Notes under the pieces: generated by a model
Told to the model about the DNA's origin: nothing
Databases searched by the model: none
What the model saw: only the letters and a program-made list of their open reading frames with translations
Shown: piece by piece, positions 8,390-16,925 of the stretch
Layout of the letters: every line of letters begins with the position of its first letter
Numbering within the stretch: the first letter of the stretch is position 1
Assembly: GCA_963667315.1 (NCBI GenBank)
Contig: OY763325.1
Location: 1,674,001 to 1,738,000, forward strand
Direction of reading: 5' to 3'
Source of the DNA: DAINPP01 sp963667315
GTDB taxonomy: Bacteria > Thermotogota > Thermotogae > MWEM01
DNA: 64,000 nt
Position numbers and translations under genes: made by a program

Positions 8390-10393
8390 ATGAATTCAAA
8401 AACTTTTTATGTAACAACTCCCATATATTACGCAACTTCTGCACCTCATATAGGTTCGGCCTATTCGACGATCATCGCAGATATGATAGCGAGATATAAA
8501 AGATTCTGCGGATACGATGTGTACTATCTGACGGGCACGGACGAGCATGGTCAGAAGGTATTGGAGCAGGCTCAGGTTCAGGGGAAAAACCCTCAGGAAT
8601 TCTGTGATGAACAGGCGGCAAAATTTATCAATCTCTGGAAAGAGATGGAGATTTCAAATGATGATTTTATCCGAACGACCCAGAAGAGACATGAGGATGT
8701 TGTCAGTGCTGTTGTACAGAAACTTGTGGATAACGGGGATATATACAAAGGTAAATACGAAGGCTTATATTGTGTTCATGATGAGGCATTCTGTACGGAA
8801 GAAGATGCCGTCAAACGTGATGGGAAAAAGCTCTGTCCGGATTGTAACAGAGAACTCAAATGGTTCTCTGAAGAAAATTATTTCTTCAAATTGTCTAAAT
8901 ACCAGGACAAATTATTAAAACTCTACGAGGAGAAACCGGAATTCACAGAACCTTCGTTCAGAAGAAACGAGATGCTTCAAATCATAAAAGGCGGACTACA
9001 TGATCTCAGTATATCCAGGACTTCTTTCGACTGGGGAATCCCTTTACCAAACGATAACGAGCATGTCCTTTATGTATGGGTGGATGCACTTCTCAACTAT
9101 ATAACGGCACTGGGATACAGTACGGATAAGGATGAACTGTTTAAAAAATACTGGCCGGCTGATCTGCATCTTATCGGAAAGGAGATCAACAGATTCCATT
9201 CCATCATCTGGCCTGCGATCCTGATGGCACTGGATATCCCGCTTCCAAAGAAGGTCTTTGCACATGGATGGTTGACGGTCAACGGAGAAAAGATCAGTAA
9301 GTCCAGGGGAAACGCAATAGACCCGAGATTACTTATGGATGCTTATGGAAAAGATGCCGTTGTCTATTATCTGCTCAGAGATATCAACTTCGGAAGAGAC
9401 GGAGATTTCAGCGAAGACAATCTCATCGGACGAATCAACTCGGATCTTGCAAATGATCTCGGCAACCTCGTTCACAGAACTACAGCCATGATTAAGCAAA
9501 ATTTTGACGGTGTAATCCCACAGCCTGAAGGCGAATGTGATGCTCCTGACATTCAGTTGAAAAATGTATTTGAAAACACGCTGACGGATTATTTAAACAA
9601 CATGGATAATTATAAGTTCACACAAGCCCTGGATGCCATCTGGACATTTATCGGATTTGCAAATAAATACATCGACTTGACGCAACCCTGGAAACTGGCA
9701 AAAGAAGAGGGCAAAAAAGAAAGACTTGCAACGGTATTGTACAATCTCTCGGATGCACTCAGAAATATCGCCCTGTTCCTCAAACCAATCATGAAAGATA
9801 CATCTAAGGAAATATTCAGAAGACTCGGAATAAAAGATCAATGGGAAGGAACAACCTATGAACAGCTGAAATGGGAACTGCTTGAAGGTGGCAGTACAGT
9901 TATCAAAGAAAAACCCATCTATCCGAGACTTGACGTGGCAAAGGTCAAAAAGGTCATCATCATGAAAGATCCTGAAGAGGAAGCTGACAAAGCAGCAGCG
10001 AAAGCTGATGCAGCAGAGGCAAGGGCTGATGCAGCGGCAACGAAGGAAGAAAAGATAGAAGGCGTTCAATTAATCGGTTTTGAAGACTTCACAAAGATTC
10101 AGCTCAGAGTAGCCGAGATCGTTGAGGCAGAGCCTGTACCGAAATCAAGAAAATTGATGAAACTACAGCTCGAACTCGGCGAAGAGGAAAAGCGACAAAT
10201 CGTTGCGGGCATCTCTCAGCATTACACAGCCGAAGAACTGGTGGGCAAGAAAATCATCGTTGTGGCAAATCTGAAGCCCGCAAAATTGATGGGTGTACAA
10301 TCCAATGGCATGTTGCTTGCCGCAAAAGACGGGGAGAATTTCAGATTGTTGACGGCAGATGGACCGATCAACCCCGGAGCAAAAATATCATAA
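8390..10393 (+). CDS. metG: Methionyl-tRNA synthetase
   Basis: 667 residues. The ATG at 8390 is chosen because GGAGG (8379-8383) precedes it and the protein then begins at the class I fold. It charges tRNA-Met with methionine using ATP. The HIGH-type motif is PHIGSA (residues 19-24) and the KMSKS loop is KISKS (301-305). A zinc knuckle has CVHDEAFC and CPDC. After an Ala/Glu/Lys-rich linker (about 530-560), residues 562-667 form the Trbp111-like OB-fold tRNA-binding domain used for dimerisation. The linker repeats the word ADAA, suggesting slippage-prone sequence. Two hairpins follow before gyrA. Confidence 0.97.
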   Translation: MNSKTFYVTTPIYYATSAPHIGSAYSTIIADMIARYKRFCGYDVYYLTGTDEHGQKVLEQAQVQGKNPQEFCDEQAAKFINLWKEMEISNDDFIRTTQKRHEDVVSAVVQKLVDNGDIYKGKYEGLYCVHDEAFCTEEDAVKRDGKKLCPDCNRELKWFSEENYFFKLSKYQDKLLKLYEEKPEFTEPSFRRNEMLQIIKGGLHDLSISRTSFDWGIPLPNDNEHVLYVWVDALLNYITALGYSTDKDELFKKYWPADLHLIGKEINRFHSIIWPAILMALDIPLPKKVFAHGWLTVNGEKISKSRGNAIDPRLLMDAYGKDAVVYYLLRDINFGRDGDFSEDNLIGRINSDLANDLGNLVHRTTAMIKQNFDGVIPQPEGECDAPDIQLKNVFENTLTDYLNNMDNYKFTQALDAIWTFIGFANKYIDLTQPWKLAKEEGKKERLATVLYNLSDALRNIALFLKPIMKDTSKEIFRRLGIKDQWEGTTYEQLKWELLEGGSTVIKEKPIYPRLDVAKVKKVIIMKDPEEEADKAAAKADAAEARADAAATKEEKIEGVQLIGFEDFTKIQLRVAEIVEAEPVPKSRKLMKLQLELGEEEKRQIVAGISQHYTAEELVGKKIIVVANLKPAKLMGVQSNGMLLAAKDGENFRLLTADGPINPGAKIS

Positions 10394-10420
10394 AATCAGA
10401 TTATAAAAATAAAAACAAAT

Positions 10421-10473
10421 GCCTGTTCTTTTAAGAACAGGCTGAACGTTTTTGACCTGATACAGATCAGGTC
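10421..10473 (+). other. Two tandem perfect hairpins between metG and gyrA
   Basis: Stem 1 is GCCTGTTCTT / AAGAACAGGC (10421-10442) and stem 2 is GACCTGAT / ATCAGGTC (10454-10473). GTTTTT lies between them, so the first may be a weak terminator. The gyrA ribosome site (GGAGGAAAA) follows 12 bases after stem 2. Confidence 0.65.
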
Positions 10474-10500
10474 ATCATAAGGATTCGGAGGAAAACATTA

Positions 10501-12969
10501 ATGGCAAAAAAGGACAACGACAAGACACAATCAAGGCCTCTCGAAGAGAGGATCTTCGACAGACCCTTTCACGAGGAGATGTCGGAATCATACATAAACT
10601 ATTCGATGTCGGTTATAGTGGGAAGAGCTATACCGGATGTCAGAGACGGATTAAAACCCGTTCAGAGAAGAATACTTTACGGCATGAGAGAACTCAGAAA
10701 CTGGTATTCTTCACCGCATAAAAAATCAGCAAGAATTATTGGTGAAGTCATGGGAAAATACCATCCACACGGTGATGCAGCGATATATGATGCACTCGTC
10801 AGAATGGCTCAGGATTTCAACCTCAGAGAACCTTTGATCGACCCACAGGGAAACTTCGGATCGATTGACAGGGACCCTGCAGCTGCCCCAAGATACACAG
10901 AAGCCAGATTGGCAAAAATATCCGAAGTGATGCTTGAAGACCTTGACAAAAATACGGTTGATTTCAGACCTAATTTTGATGAAACGTTAAAAGAACCGGA
11001 AGTTCTTCCTTCCGGAATCCCCAACCTTTTGTTGAACGGAACATCCGGTATTGCCGTGGGTATGGCGACCAATATCCCGCCACACAACCTCGGAGAACTG
11101 ATAGATGCCTCCTGTGCTCTGATTGATAATCCCGAGATTGATTCGAAAGGATTACACAACTACGTAAAAGGCCCTGATTTCCCAACAGGGGGTATCATCA
11201 TGGGAGATGCTATTCTGGACCAGGTTTACGAACAGGGGACTGGCTCTATCCCTGTCGAAGGGGTCTATGAACTGGAAGAAAACCGGATCATCATCAACGA
11301 AATCCCCTACGCAGTCTGTAAAGCGTCCATGATTAAAAAGATCGCCGATTATTTCAAGAAACAGGAAAAGAAGATGATCAGGGATATCAGAGATGAGTCG
11401 GACAGAAAAGGGATGAGAATCGTCATCGAGATTGCCAGAGGCTCCAACCCAAGAGTCGTTCTCAACCATATCCTGAAGCATTCGGATCTCAGAACAACTT
11501 TCCCGGTCAAGATGCTGGTCATCGACGAAAAGCGAAAACCAAAGGTCATGAACCTTAAACAGATTCTCACATCCTACATCAATCACAGAAGAGAAGTCAT
11601 CAGAAGAAAGACTGAATACGAACTGGAAGCTGCCAGTAAGCGGGCGCATATCATTGAAGGGTTGATCACCGCTATCCGTTCGCTGGATACAACGATGGAT
11701 ATTATCAGACACTCTGAAGACAGAACCGATGCGGCTAAAAATCTCGTTGAGACCCTTGAAATCTCCGAAGAGCAGGCAAAAGCAATCCTTGCGCTCACAT
11801 TCGGTGCGCTGACATCCATGGAAACGAAGAAACTCAGAGATGAGCTGAAGGAATTAAATATCAAAATAAAAGGGTTGAAAGAATTATTGGAAGACCCGGA
11901 GAAGATGGATGAAAAGATAAAGGAACTGTTGCTTGAAGTGAAAGCCAAATTCGACACACCTCGAAAGACCGTCATCATGAAGGCCGGCGTAGACAGTGTT
12001 GATATAGAGGATCTGGTTGAGGATGATGATATTGTCATAACACTCACCAGCAGAGGATATACGCTCGTTACAGACCTCACAAGCTATCGAACACAAAACA
12101 GAGGCGGCAGAGGTGCTAAAGGGATCAGAACGCGTGAAGAGGATTTTGCGAGACATATCATGGTTACATCAAGATTGTCAAATACGATGTTCATCACCTC
12201 AAAAGGAAAGGCATACGTCCTGAAGAATTATGAAATAGAAAACGCCTCAAAAGGAACTAAAGGCAAACATATCATGTCCTATATCAATCTCACCGAAGGT
12301 GAGGTTGTCAAGAGTGTCCTTCAGATCGGAAGAGATTTCTCTGAAGAGCAGGATATCATCTTCCTGACAAAAAATGGTAGAATAAAGAGAACATCACTCT
12401 CAGAGTTTAAGAATACCGGTATATCCGGTATCATCGGAATCAAACTCGAAGGTGAAGATGAAGTCGTCGATTGTGTTCTTCAGAAATCGGAACCGGAAAA
12501 CACGAATATTTTCATCGGAACATTAAAGGGGATGTCGATAAAGGTTCCGCTCAGCGAAGTCAGACAGATGGGTAGAAATACTCAGGGTGTCAAGGCAATC
12601 AATCTCAAAAAGGAAGACAAACTGGTTTCACTCTCGGTAATTGACAGTAAGGAAGAAGGTTTATCGATTCTCACCATCACAAAGAACGGACACGGAAAGA
12701 GAACGGACATCAACAATTACAGACTGCAGTCAAGAGGTGGCGTCGGAATTAAAAACATGGCATGGGCACCGGCACTTGGTGAAGTTGTTACCGTTATAGC
12801 CGTTGAAGATAATGATGAAGTGATCATGGTTACAAGGAACGGTTATACAATCCGATTCTCGGCTTCGGATATCAGAGTCATGGGAAGAGTCACCAGAGGC
12901 GTTAAGGTAGCAGATCTCGGAGATGATGATGAGATCATGTCAGTTGAAAGAATCATAGTGGAAGAATGA
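10501..12969 (+). CDS. gyrA: DNA gyrase subunit A
   Basis: 822 residues, ATG preceded by CGGAGGAAAACATTA. It forms the breakage-reunion subunit of gyrase, which introduces negative supercoils together with GyrB. The catalytic tyrosine is Tyr132 in APRYTEARL. The quinolone-region motif HPHGDAAIYDALVR is present. The C-terminal beta-pinwheel carries a GyrA box variant, QNRGGRG (from residue 532), which favours GyrA over ParC. gyrB is not in the window. The 3' side runs into an unusual hairpin array. Confidence 0.96.
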   Translation: MAKKDNDKTQSRPLEERIFDRPFHEEMSESYINYSMSVIVGRAIPDVRDGLKPVQRRILYGMRELRNWYSSPHKKSARIIGEVMGKYHPHGDAAIYDALVRMAQDFNLREPLIDPQGNFGSIDRDPAAAPRYTEARLAKISEVMLEDLDKNTVDFRPNFDETLKEPEVLPSGIPNLLLNGTSGIAVGMATNIPPHNLGELIDASCALIDNPEIDSKGLHNYVKGPDFPTGGIIMGDAILDQVYEQGTGSIPVEGVYELEENRIIINEIPYAVCKASMIKKIADYFKKQEKKMIRDIRDESDRKGMRIVIEIARGSNPRVVLNHILKHSDLRTTFPVKMLVIDEKRKPKVMNLKQILTSYINHRREVIRRKTEYELEAASKRAHIIEGLITAIRSLDTTMDIIRHSEDRTDAAKNLVETLEISEEQAKAILALTFGALTSMETKKLRDELKELNIKIKGLKELLEDPEKMDEKIKELLLEVKAKFDTPRKTVIMKAGVDSVDIEDLVEDDDIVITLTSRGYTLVTDLTSYRTQNRGGRGAKGIRTREEDFARHIMVTSRLSNTMFITSKGKAYVLKNYEIENASKGTKGKHIMSYINLTEGEVVKSVLQIGRDFSEEQDIIFLTKNGRIKRTSLSEFKNTGISGIIGIKLEGEDEVVDCVLQKSEPENTNIFIGTLKGMSIKVPLSEVRQMGRNTQGVKAINLKKEDKLVSLSVIDSKEEGLSILTITKNGHGKRTDINNYRLQSRGGVGIKNMAWAPALGEVVTVIAVEDNDEVIMVTRNGYTIRFSASDIRVMGRVTRGVKVADLGDDDEIMSVERIIVEE

Positions 12970-12971
12970 TC

Positions 12972-13118
12972 ACACTTTTAAAAGAAAGTGTATGGAAGTT
13001 CTGAAAATAGAACTTCAGACTTGAGAAACAAGTCTCATTCATTTAAAGAAAGTATGTGGTAGTTCTGAAAACAGAACAGACTTGGGAAGCAAATCTCGAA
13101 GTTTCTTTCAGAAACTTC
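12972..13118 (+). repeat. Array of six small hairpins, including a diverged tandem repeat
   Basis: Six inverted repeats follow one another between gyrA and the STAS gene: ACACTTT/AAAGTGT (12972-12991), GAAGTTCT/AGAACTTC (12995-13016), AGACTTG/CAAGTCT (13017-13035), GTTCTG/CAGAAC (13062-13077), AGACTTG/CAAATCT with one mismatch (13078-13096) and GAAGTTTC/GAAACTTC (13098-13118). Roughly 12979-13036 and 13043-13097 are two diverged copies of one unit. Loops are A/G-rich. No T run follows, so this is not a simple terminator. Confidence 0.72.
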
Positions 13119-13168
13119 ACTGTTAATTATAAATAAATGACCATTCACAAATTTAAAGAGGTGAAAAA

Positions 13169-13501
13169 ATGCTTAACTGGAGAGACGAATCGAATTGGGC
13201 AGTTGTAGAGATGAGTGGAGAACTCGATATGGGAAACGCCAACGAATTTAAGAAACAGATTATCGATGAACTTGTCTCAAAAGGAAATATCAACGTGGCA
13301 CTCGACTTCACGAAAATGGAATATATCGACAGTTCAGGACTTGGTGTTATCGTCAGCCTTCATAAAAGATGCAAGATCAACGGTGGCAGACTTGCCATCT
13401 GTGGAATGAATGAGACACTCAGTAGATTATTCAAACTGACATCACTGGACAAGGCACTCAACATATATGCCGACTTTAAGGATTTAACGGCAAACGGATA
13501 A
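13169..13501 (+). CDS. STAS-domain anti-sigma factor antagonist
   Basis: 110 residues, ATG after AAAGAGGTGAAAAA. A single STAS domain fills the protein. The phosphorylation site motif EYIDSSGLGVI places the acceptor serine at Ser55/Ser56, as in SpoIIAA/RsbV. Family role: when dephosphorylated it binds an anti-sigma kinase or another partner in the cytoplasm. No cognate kinase, phosphatase or sigma factor is nearby, so the target is unknown. A lipoprotein gene starts 12 bases downstream, suggesting one transcript. Confidence 0.9.
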   Translation: MLNWRDESNWAVVEMSGELDMGNANEFKKQIIDELVSKGNINVALDFTKMEYIDSSGLGVIVSLHKRCKINGGRLAICGMNETLSRLFKLTSLDKALNIYADFKDLTANG

Positions 13502-13512
13502 GAGGTAGAGAA

Positions 13513-14523
13513 TTGAAAAAAACAGCGGTTTTTGTATCAATCATTGTTCTGATGTTTCTTTTAACAGGTTGTTTTGTGATGGAATATTTTTTCCCGCCAA
13601 TTGGCGGTTCAACATCAAGACTCGCTATGTATGTGAGTTATAATAAATTGAACCTTGCTGCACATCGCTTGGCGGCAGTAAAGGTTAATCTGAGTACAGT
13701 GGCATTGATGTCCGGGAACACGGTAATTGAGGAAAAAAACCTCAATTCAATTTACACAGTGGACCTCAGACCTGACTTAAAGATTAACTCTTTTGGAACC
13801 CTGTTGCAGGATTTACAACAGAATAATATCGCACAGTTTGACTTTGAAAATGAAAATGACGATGACAAAACAATTTCAAATCCGGCTGTACGTCTTGTAT
13901 TCGATGCCAATGCAACCGCTGTTTATTCTCTTTACGATGAAGTTGAAGAGACGGAAGTCGCTACGGAAATCGCTATGCTGCTTCCCAATTCAGAATTGAC
14001 CGTTAGCATTCCGGTAAAAGAACTTACAAACCAGTATAAAAACAAATCGTCACTCTCTTTACCAAAAGGACAGTCTACACTGTTTGTTCTGTTAAACCTT
14101 GAACGGATTCCGACGTTTACTCAAATCAGTACAGGTGCTCAGCCGTTCGCTTTACAACATGGCTTTATCAACAGTATTTCTCTTCTGCAAGGTGAGTCCT
14201 GTGTTGTTTACGGTAGAGTTGAGGATACTGAATTTGATACGTCAGCGACACTTGAGAGGGGACAGTCATGGACATTATCTTTCTTCGATTCAATTTTTAT
14301 CGGAGAAAACGATTTTTCGATTGCTTCATATTCATTGACCTCTATTCCAACGAAAAACCAGGAGTATTATTTTATAGTCCCGGTAAATAACTATACATCC
14401 GATGTATATCTTAGAATTCCAGGGCGTGAAGACGAAGACGATATCAATATTGAAGTCAATTTATCTGACCAGGATAGTGCTTTATCGGCGGATACCATCT
14501 TCTATCCTGAAAAAACGGAATGA
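13513..14523 (+). CDS. Lipoprotein of unknown function
   Basis: 336 residues, starting at TTG 13513 behind AAGAGGTAGAG. The N terminus is a lipoprotein signal with lipobox LLTGC (Cys20), so it should be lipid-anchored outside the cytoplasmic membrane. The rest is beta-rich, without transmembrane segments, and has an acidic patch (ENENDDDKT) near residue 115 and another (EDEDD) near 310. I do not recognise a family. It sits in a row with STAS, FtsB-like, methyltransferase and miaA genes, and its stop overlaps the next start (ATGA). Confidence 0.75.
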   Translation: MKKTAVFVSIIVLMFLLTGCFVMEYFFPPIGGSTSRLAMYVSYNKLNLAAHRLAAVKVNLSTVALMSGNTVIEEKNLNSIYTVDLRPDLKINSFGTLLQDLQQNNIAQFDFENENDDDKTISNPAVRLVFDANATAVYSLYDEVEETEVATEIAMLLPNSELTVSIPVKELTNQYKNKSSLSLPKGQSTLFVLLNLERIPTFTQISTGAQPFALQHGFINSISLLQGESCVVYGRVEDTEFDTSATLERGQSWTLSFFDSIFIGENDFSIASYSLTSIPTKNQEYYFIVPVNNYTSDVYLRIPGREDEDDINIEVNLSDQDSALSADTIFYPEKTE

Positions 14524-14831
14524 TTCGAGTGATTTATCCTAAAGAGATTGATCAGGATCAAAAAGGGCCGAGAATAATCCCTGCACAACGAAAAGTCAAT
14601 AAAACCGGTAAAAAAAAGAAAAGATCTTTCAATTTTCTTTACTGGTTTGTTGTCATCATTCTGGCTGCCTGGCTCATCTATCTGAACATAACGGTGTTTA
14701 TCGAATACGAAACCGTCCGCGATGAATACACAAAAGTTAAAGAAGAATATGACGAAAAAAAAGAAATACTTAATCAGAAAATAGAAGAATTTGAGAGGTT
14801 AAAAAAACGAGTAGATGAATATGACGAATAA
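14520..14831 (+). CDS. Small single-pass membrane protein with coiled coil, FtsB/DivIC-like
   Basis: 103 residues. A basic cytoplasmic N terminus (KKKKR near 32-37) is followed by one membrane helix (about 40-60) and a heptad-rich coiled coil to the C terminus (VRDEYTKVKEEYDEK and on). This is the layout of septum formation initiator proteins (FtsB/FtsL/DivIC), which join the divisome. Sequence motifs are weak, so the assignment rests on architecture. It overlaps both neighbours, by 4 bases upstream and about 17 downstream, so translation is likely coupled. Confidence 0.6.
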   Translation: MIRVIYPKEIDQDQKGPRIIPAQRKVNKTGKKKKRSFNFLYWFVVIILAAWLIYLNITVFIEYETVRDEYTKVKEEYDEKKEILNQKIEEFERLKKRVDEYDE

Positions 14832-15651
14832 CGTTCCAGAGAACATCAAAACTTTCAATCACGAACACTTTGTTGTGACCACATCCATTAAACCTAAAAA
14901 AGAAGAAGTTCTTAGGGCAATCGCACTGGCAAAAGAACTGAATTCGAAATACGTTTCAAGGAGAAGTTTTAATCGCTTTATGCAATCCAACCCACTTGAT
15001 TTTTATTATGTTATAGAAAAAGACATGATGAAAATACGATGGGGAGAGCCCGGCGGAGAAAATTCAGGTGAATTTTTCTTTCATCCGGCAAGTTCAAAGA
15101 TGCGCATGCGTAATCTCAGACATAAGCAGCGGGATCATCTCATTGAAACCCTTGACCTTCAAGGTGATGAGTTGATCTACGATTTAACGCTTGGTTTGGG
15201 AAGTGAAGCGATACTGATGTCGGCACATCTTGATACGGGAAAAATTATCGGTGTAGAGGGTTCCCGGCACATTTATACCGTTGTGAAATACGGTATGCAA
15301 ACATATGTTGATCAATCCAAATGGGTTAATGAGAGCTTTAAACGCATTGAACTCGTTTATGCGGATTATAAAAAATGGATTCGCGAACAACCTGACAAAT
15401 CCTGTGATTATTGTTATTGCGATCCCATGTTCGATAAACCGGTCATGACCTCTTCCGGATTCAATCCACTCAGACCGTTTGCCGTATATGATAAACTGAC
15501 ACAGCAGGATGTTGAAGAAATGAAACGTATCACCAGAAAAAAAGTCATCGTCAAGGCCCTGTCAAGAGATTCCCTGTTTAATGATATTGAAACAGATGAG
15601 ATAAAGGGAAGCCGGTCAAGCGGCGTCATGTATGGAATCATTGAGGTATAG
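14815..15651 (+). CDS. Class I SAM-dependent methyltransferase, RsmJ-like
   Basis: 278 residues from ATG 14815; ATG 14821 is an equally possible start. The SAM-binding motif I is IYDLTLGLGSEAILM (about 122-136), followed by an acidic motif II (GVEGS) and a catalytic-type YCDPMF (about 201-206). It resembles the PF04445-type methyltransferases that often sit beside miaA in Gram-positive-like genomes, and the E. coli relative modifies 16S rRNA. The substrate here is not shown. An insert with SRRSFNRFMQ precedes the catalytic domain. It ends 3 bases before miaA. Confidence 0.68.
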   Translation: MNMTNNVPENIKTFNHEHFVVTTSIKPKKEEVLRAIALAKELNSKYVSRRSFNRFMQSNPLDFYYVIEKDMMKIRWGEPGGENSGEFFFHPASSKMRMRNLRHKQRDHLIETLDLQGDELIYDLTLGLGSEAILMSAHLDTGKIIGVEGSRHIYTVVKYGMQTYVDQSKWVNESFKRIELVYADYKKWIREQPDKSCDYCYCDPMFDKPVMTSSGFNPLRPFAVYDKLTQQDVEEMKRITRKKVIVKALSRDSLFNDIETDEIKGSRSSGVMYGIIEV

Positions 15652-15654
15652 GAA

Positions 15655-16593
15655 ATGAAACCCTCAGGAATCCCCATCGTTTATGCACCAACTGCAACCG
15701 GAAAGACCGAAATTGTCATGTCTCTTTCAAAAATTTTAAACATTGAAATATGTTCTATGGATTCCATGCAGATCTATAAAAAAATGGATATCGGTACTGC
15801 AAAACCGACTCAGAATGAACTTTCAAAGTATCCACATCATCTTTTGAACATTGTCTTTCCGGATGAGAACTACGATGTCAACCGTTATCGAAAAGACGCT
15901 TTAAACATCATAGATTCTATTAAAAAAAATGGTAACACACCGCTTTTTGTCGGTGGTACCGGTCTTTATATGGATGCGTTAAGATACGGATTGTTTGAAG
16001 GTGTCTCACGAGATGAAAATCTGAGAAAAGAACTCGAAAAGAAGGAAACGGAATCTCCCGGGGTATTGATGGAAATTCTGACCCGGGTAGATCCCGAAGC
16101 CGCATCCAAAATACACCCGAATGATCTGAAAAGAAAAATAAGGGCACTGGAAGTTTTTTATCTGACGGGAAAAAGATTTTCTGAAATTGGCCGGGAAAGA
16201 AAAGCGGATGAAAGGTTCATCATGATTTACCTGATCAGAAATCGTGAGGCTATTTATAAAAGGGTCAATGCGCGTGTAGAAATGATGATAAAAAAAGGAC
16301 TTATAGAAGAAACCGCTGAACTGATGCGGGATTACTCTCCGCATCTTCAATCTATGAAAGCCATTGGTTATCGAGAAACGATAGATTTTCTGAATGGCTG
16401 TTTTGAATCAAAGGAAGCATTTGTCGAGACGTTGAAAAAAAATACGCGCCATTATGCCAAAAGGCAGATCATATGGGCAAGACGCTATAAAGAGATATTC
16501 CCTGTCACTGTCGATGACAAAGAGACGAAAGAGATCTGTGATGAAATTACCACTATCCTCTCTACTCACGGAAAGGCTTTCAACAGCCTGTGA
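15655..16593 (+). CDS. miaA: tRNA dimethylallyltransferase
   Basis: 312 residues, ATG preceded by GAGGTATAGGAA. It transfers a dimethylallyl group to A37 of tRNAs that read U-starting codons. The P-loop is APTATGKTE (residues 11-19; a variant of the usual GPTASGKT). SMDSMQIYKKMDIGTAKP follows as the family's second motif, then PHHLLN, VGGTGLYMDAL and a C-terminal RHYAKRQIIWARR. Normal family length. Last gene of the 13.2-16.6 kb row; the tRNA genes behind it have their own promoter. Confidence 0.96.
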   Translation: MKPSGIPIVYAPTATGKTEIVMSLSKILNIEICSMDSMQIYKKMDIGTAKPTQNELSKYPHHLLNIVFPDENYDVNRYRKDALNIIDSIKKNGNTPLFVGGTGLYMDALRYGLFEGVSRDENLRKELEKKETESPGVLMEILTRVDPEAASKIHPNDLKRKIRALEVFYLTGKRFSEIGRERKADERFIMIYLIRNREAIYKRVNARVEMMIKKGLIEETAELMRDYSPHLQSMKAIGYRETIDFLNGCFESKEAFVETLKKNTRHYAKRQIIWARRYKEIFPVTVDDKETKEICDEITTILSTHGKAFNSL

Positions 16594-16668
16594 TTTCCGC
16601 AAAAAAAGAAAGACAATAACTCAAAACAGTTCAAGAAATGTTTACAGATATTACCGGGATCCAAGCAC

Positions 16669-16697
16669 TTGAAATTCAGAGAATGGTATGGTATACT
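16669..16697 (+). promoter_or_regulatory. Promoter of the tRNA-Ser/tRNA-Arg unit
   Basis: TTGAAA (16669-16674), a 17-base spacer and TATACT (16692-16697) form a good sigma-70 promoter 15 bases before tRNA-Ser. Confidence 0.75.
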
Positions 16698-16712
16698 ACC
16701 GTTGCTTGAAAC

Positions 16713-16802
16713 GGAGAGGTGGCCGAGCGGCCGAAGGCGCTTGCCTGCTAAGCAAGTGAGGACTTACGTTCTCCGAGGGTTCGAATCCCTCCTTCTCCGC
16801 CA
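16713..16802 (+). tRNA. tRNA-Ser (anticodon GCU)
   Basis: Acceptor GGAGAGG pairs with CTTCTCC (one G-U). The anticodon stem CTTGC/GCAAG encloses loop CTGCTAA, giving anticodon GCU at 16747-16749. The long variable arm is typical of serine tRNA. The T arm is GAGGG-TTCGAAT-CCCTC. CCA is encoded (16800-16802). Confidence 0.96.
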
Positions 16803-16814
16803 TTCGCGTTGTAT

Positions 16815-16891
16815 GTGCCCGTAGCTCAATTGGATAGAGCGTCACACTGCGGATGTGGAGGCTGGGCGTTCAAATCGCCCCGGGCACACCA
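16815..16891 (+). tRNA. tRNA-Arg (anticodon GCG)
   Basis: 77 bases with a perfect acceptor GTGCCCG/CGGGCAC, T arm GGGCG-TTCAAAT-CGCCC and encoded CCA. The anticodon stem TCACA/TGTGG encloses loop CTGCGGA, so the anticodon is GCG (16849-16851), reading CGC and CGU. Most bacteria use ACG, with A34 deaminated to inosine, for this box, so the unmodified G34 form is notable. Confidence 0.9.
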
Positions 16892-16925
16892 TTAATCAAA
16901 TATTTCTTTAAAAGCGGGCGATTCT

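Noticed and set aside
10501..12969. Topoisomerase IV subunit ParC
   Set aside because: The C-terminal GyrA-box variant QNRGGRG and the full six-blade-sized C terminus favour GyrA.
10421..13118. Replication origin near gyrA
   Set aside because: There is no dnaA, dnaN or gyrB, and I saw no DnaA-box cluster; gyrA alone is not evidence for an origin.
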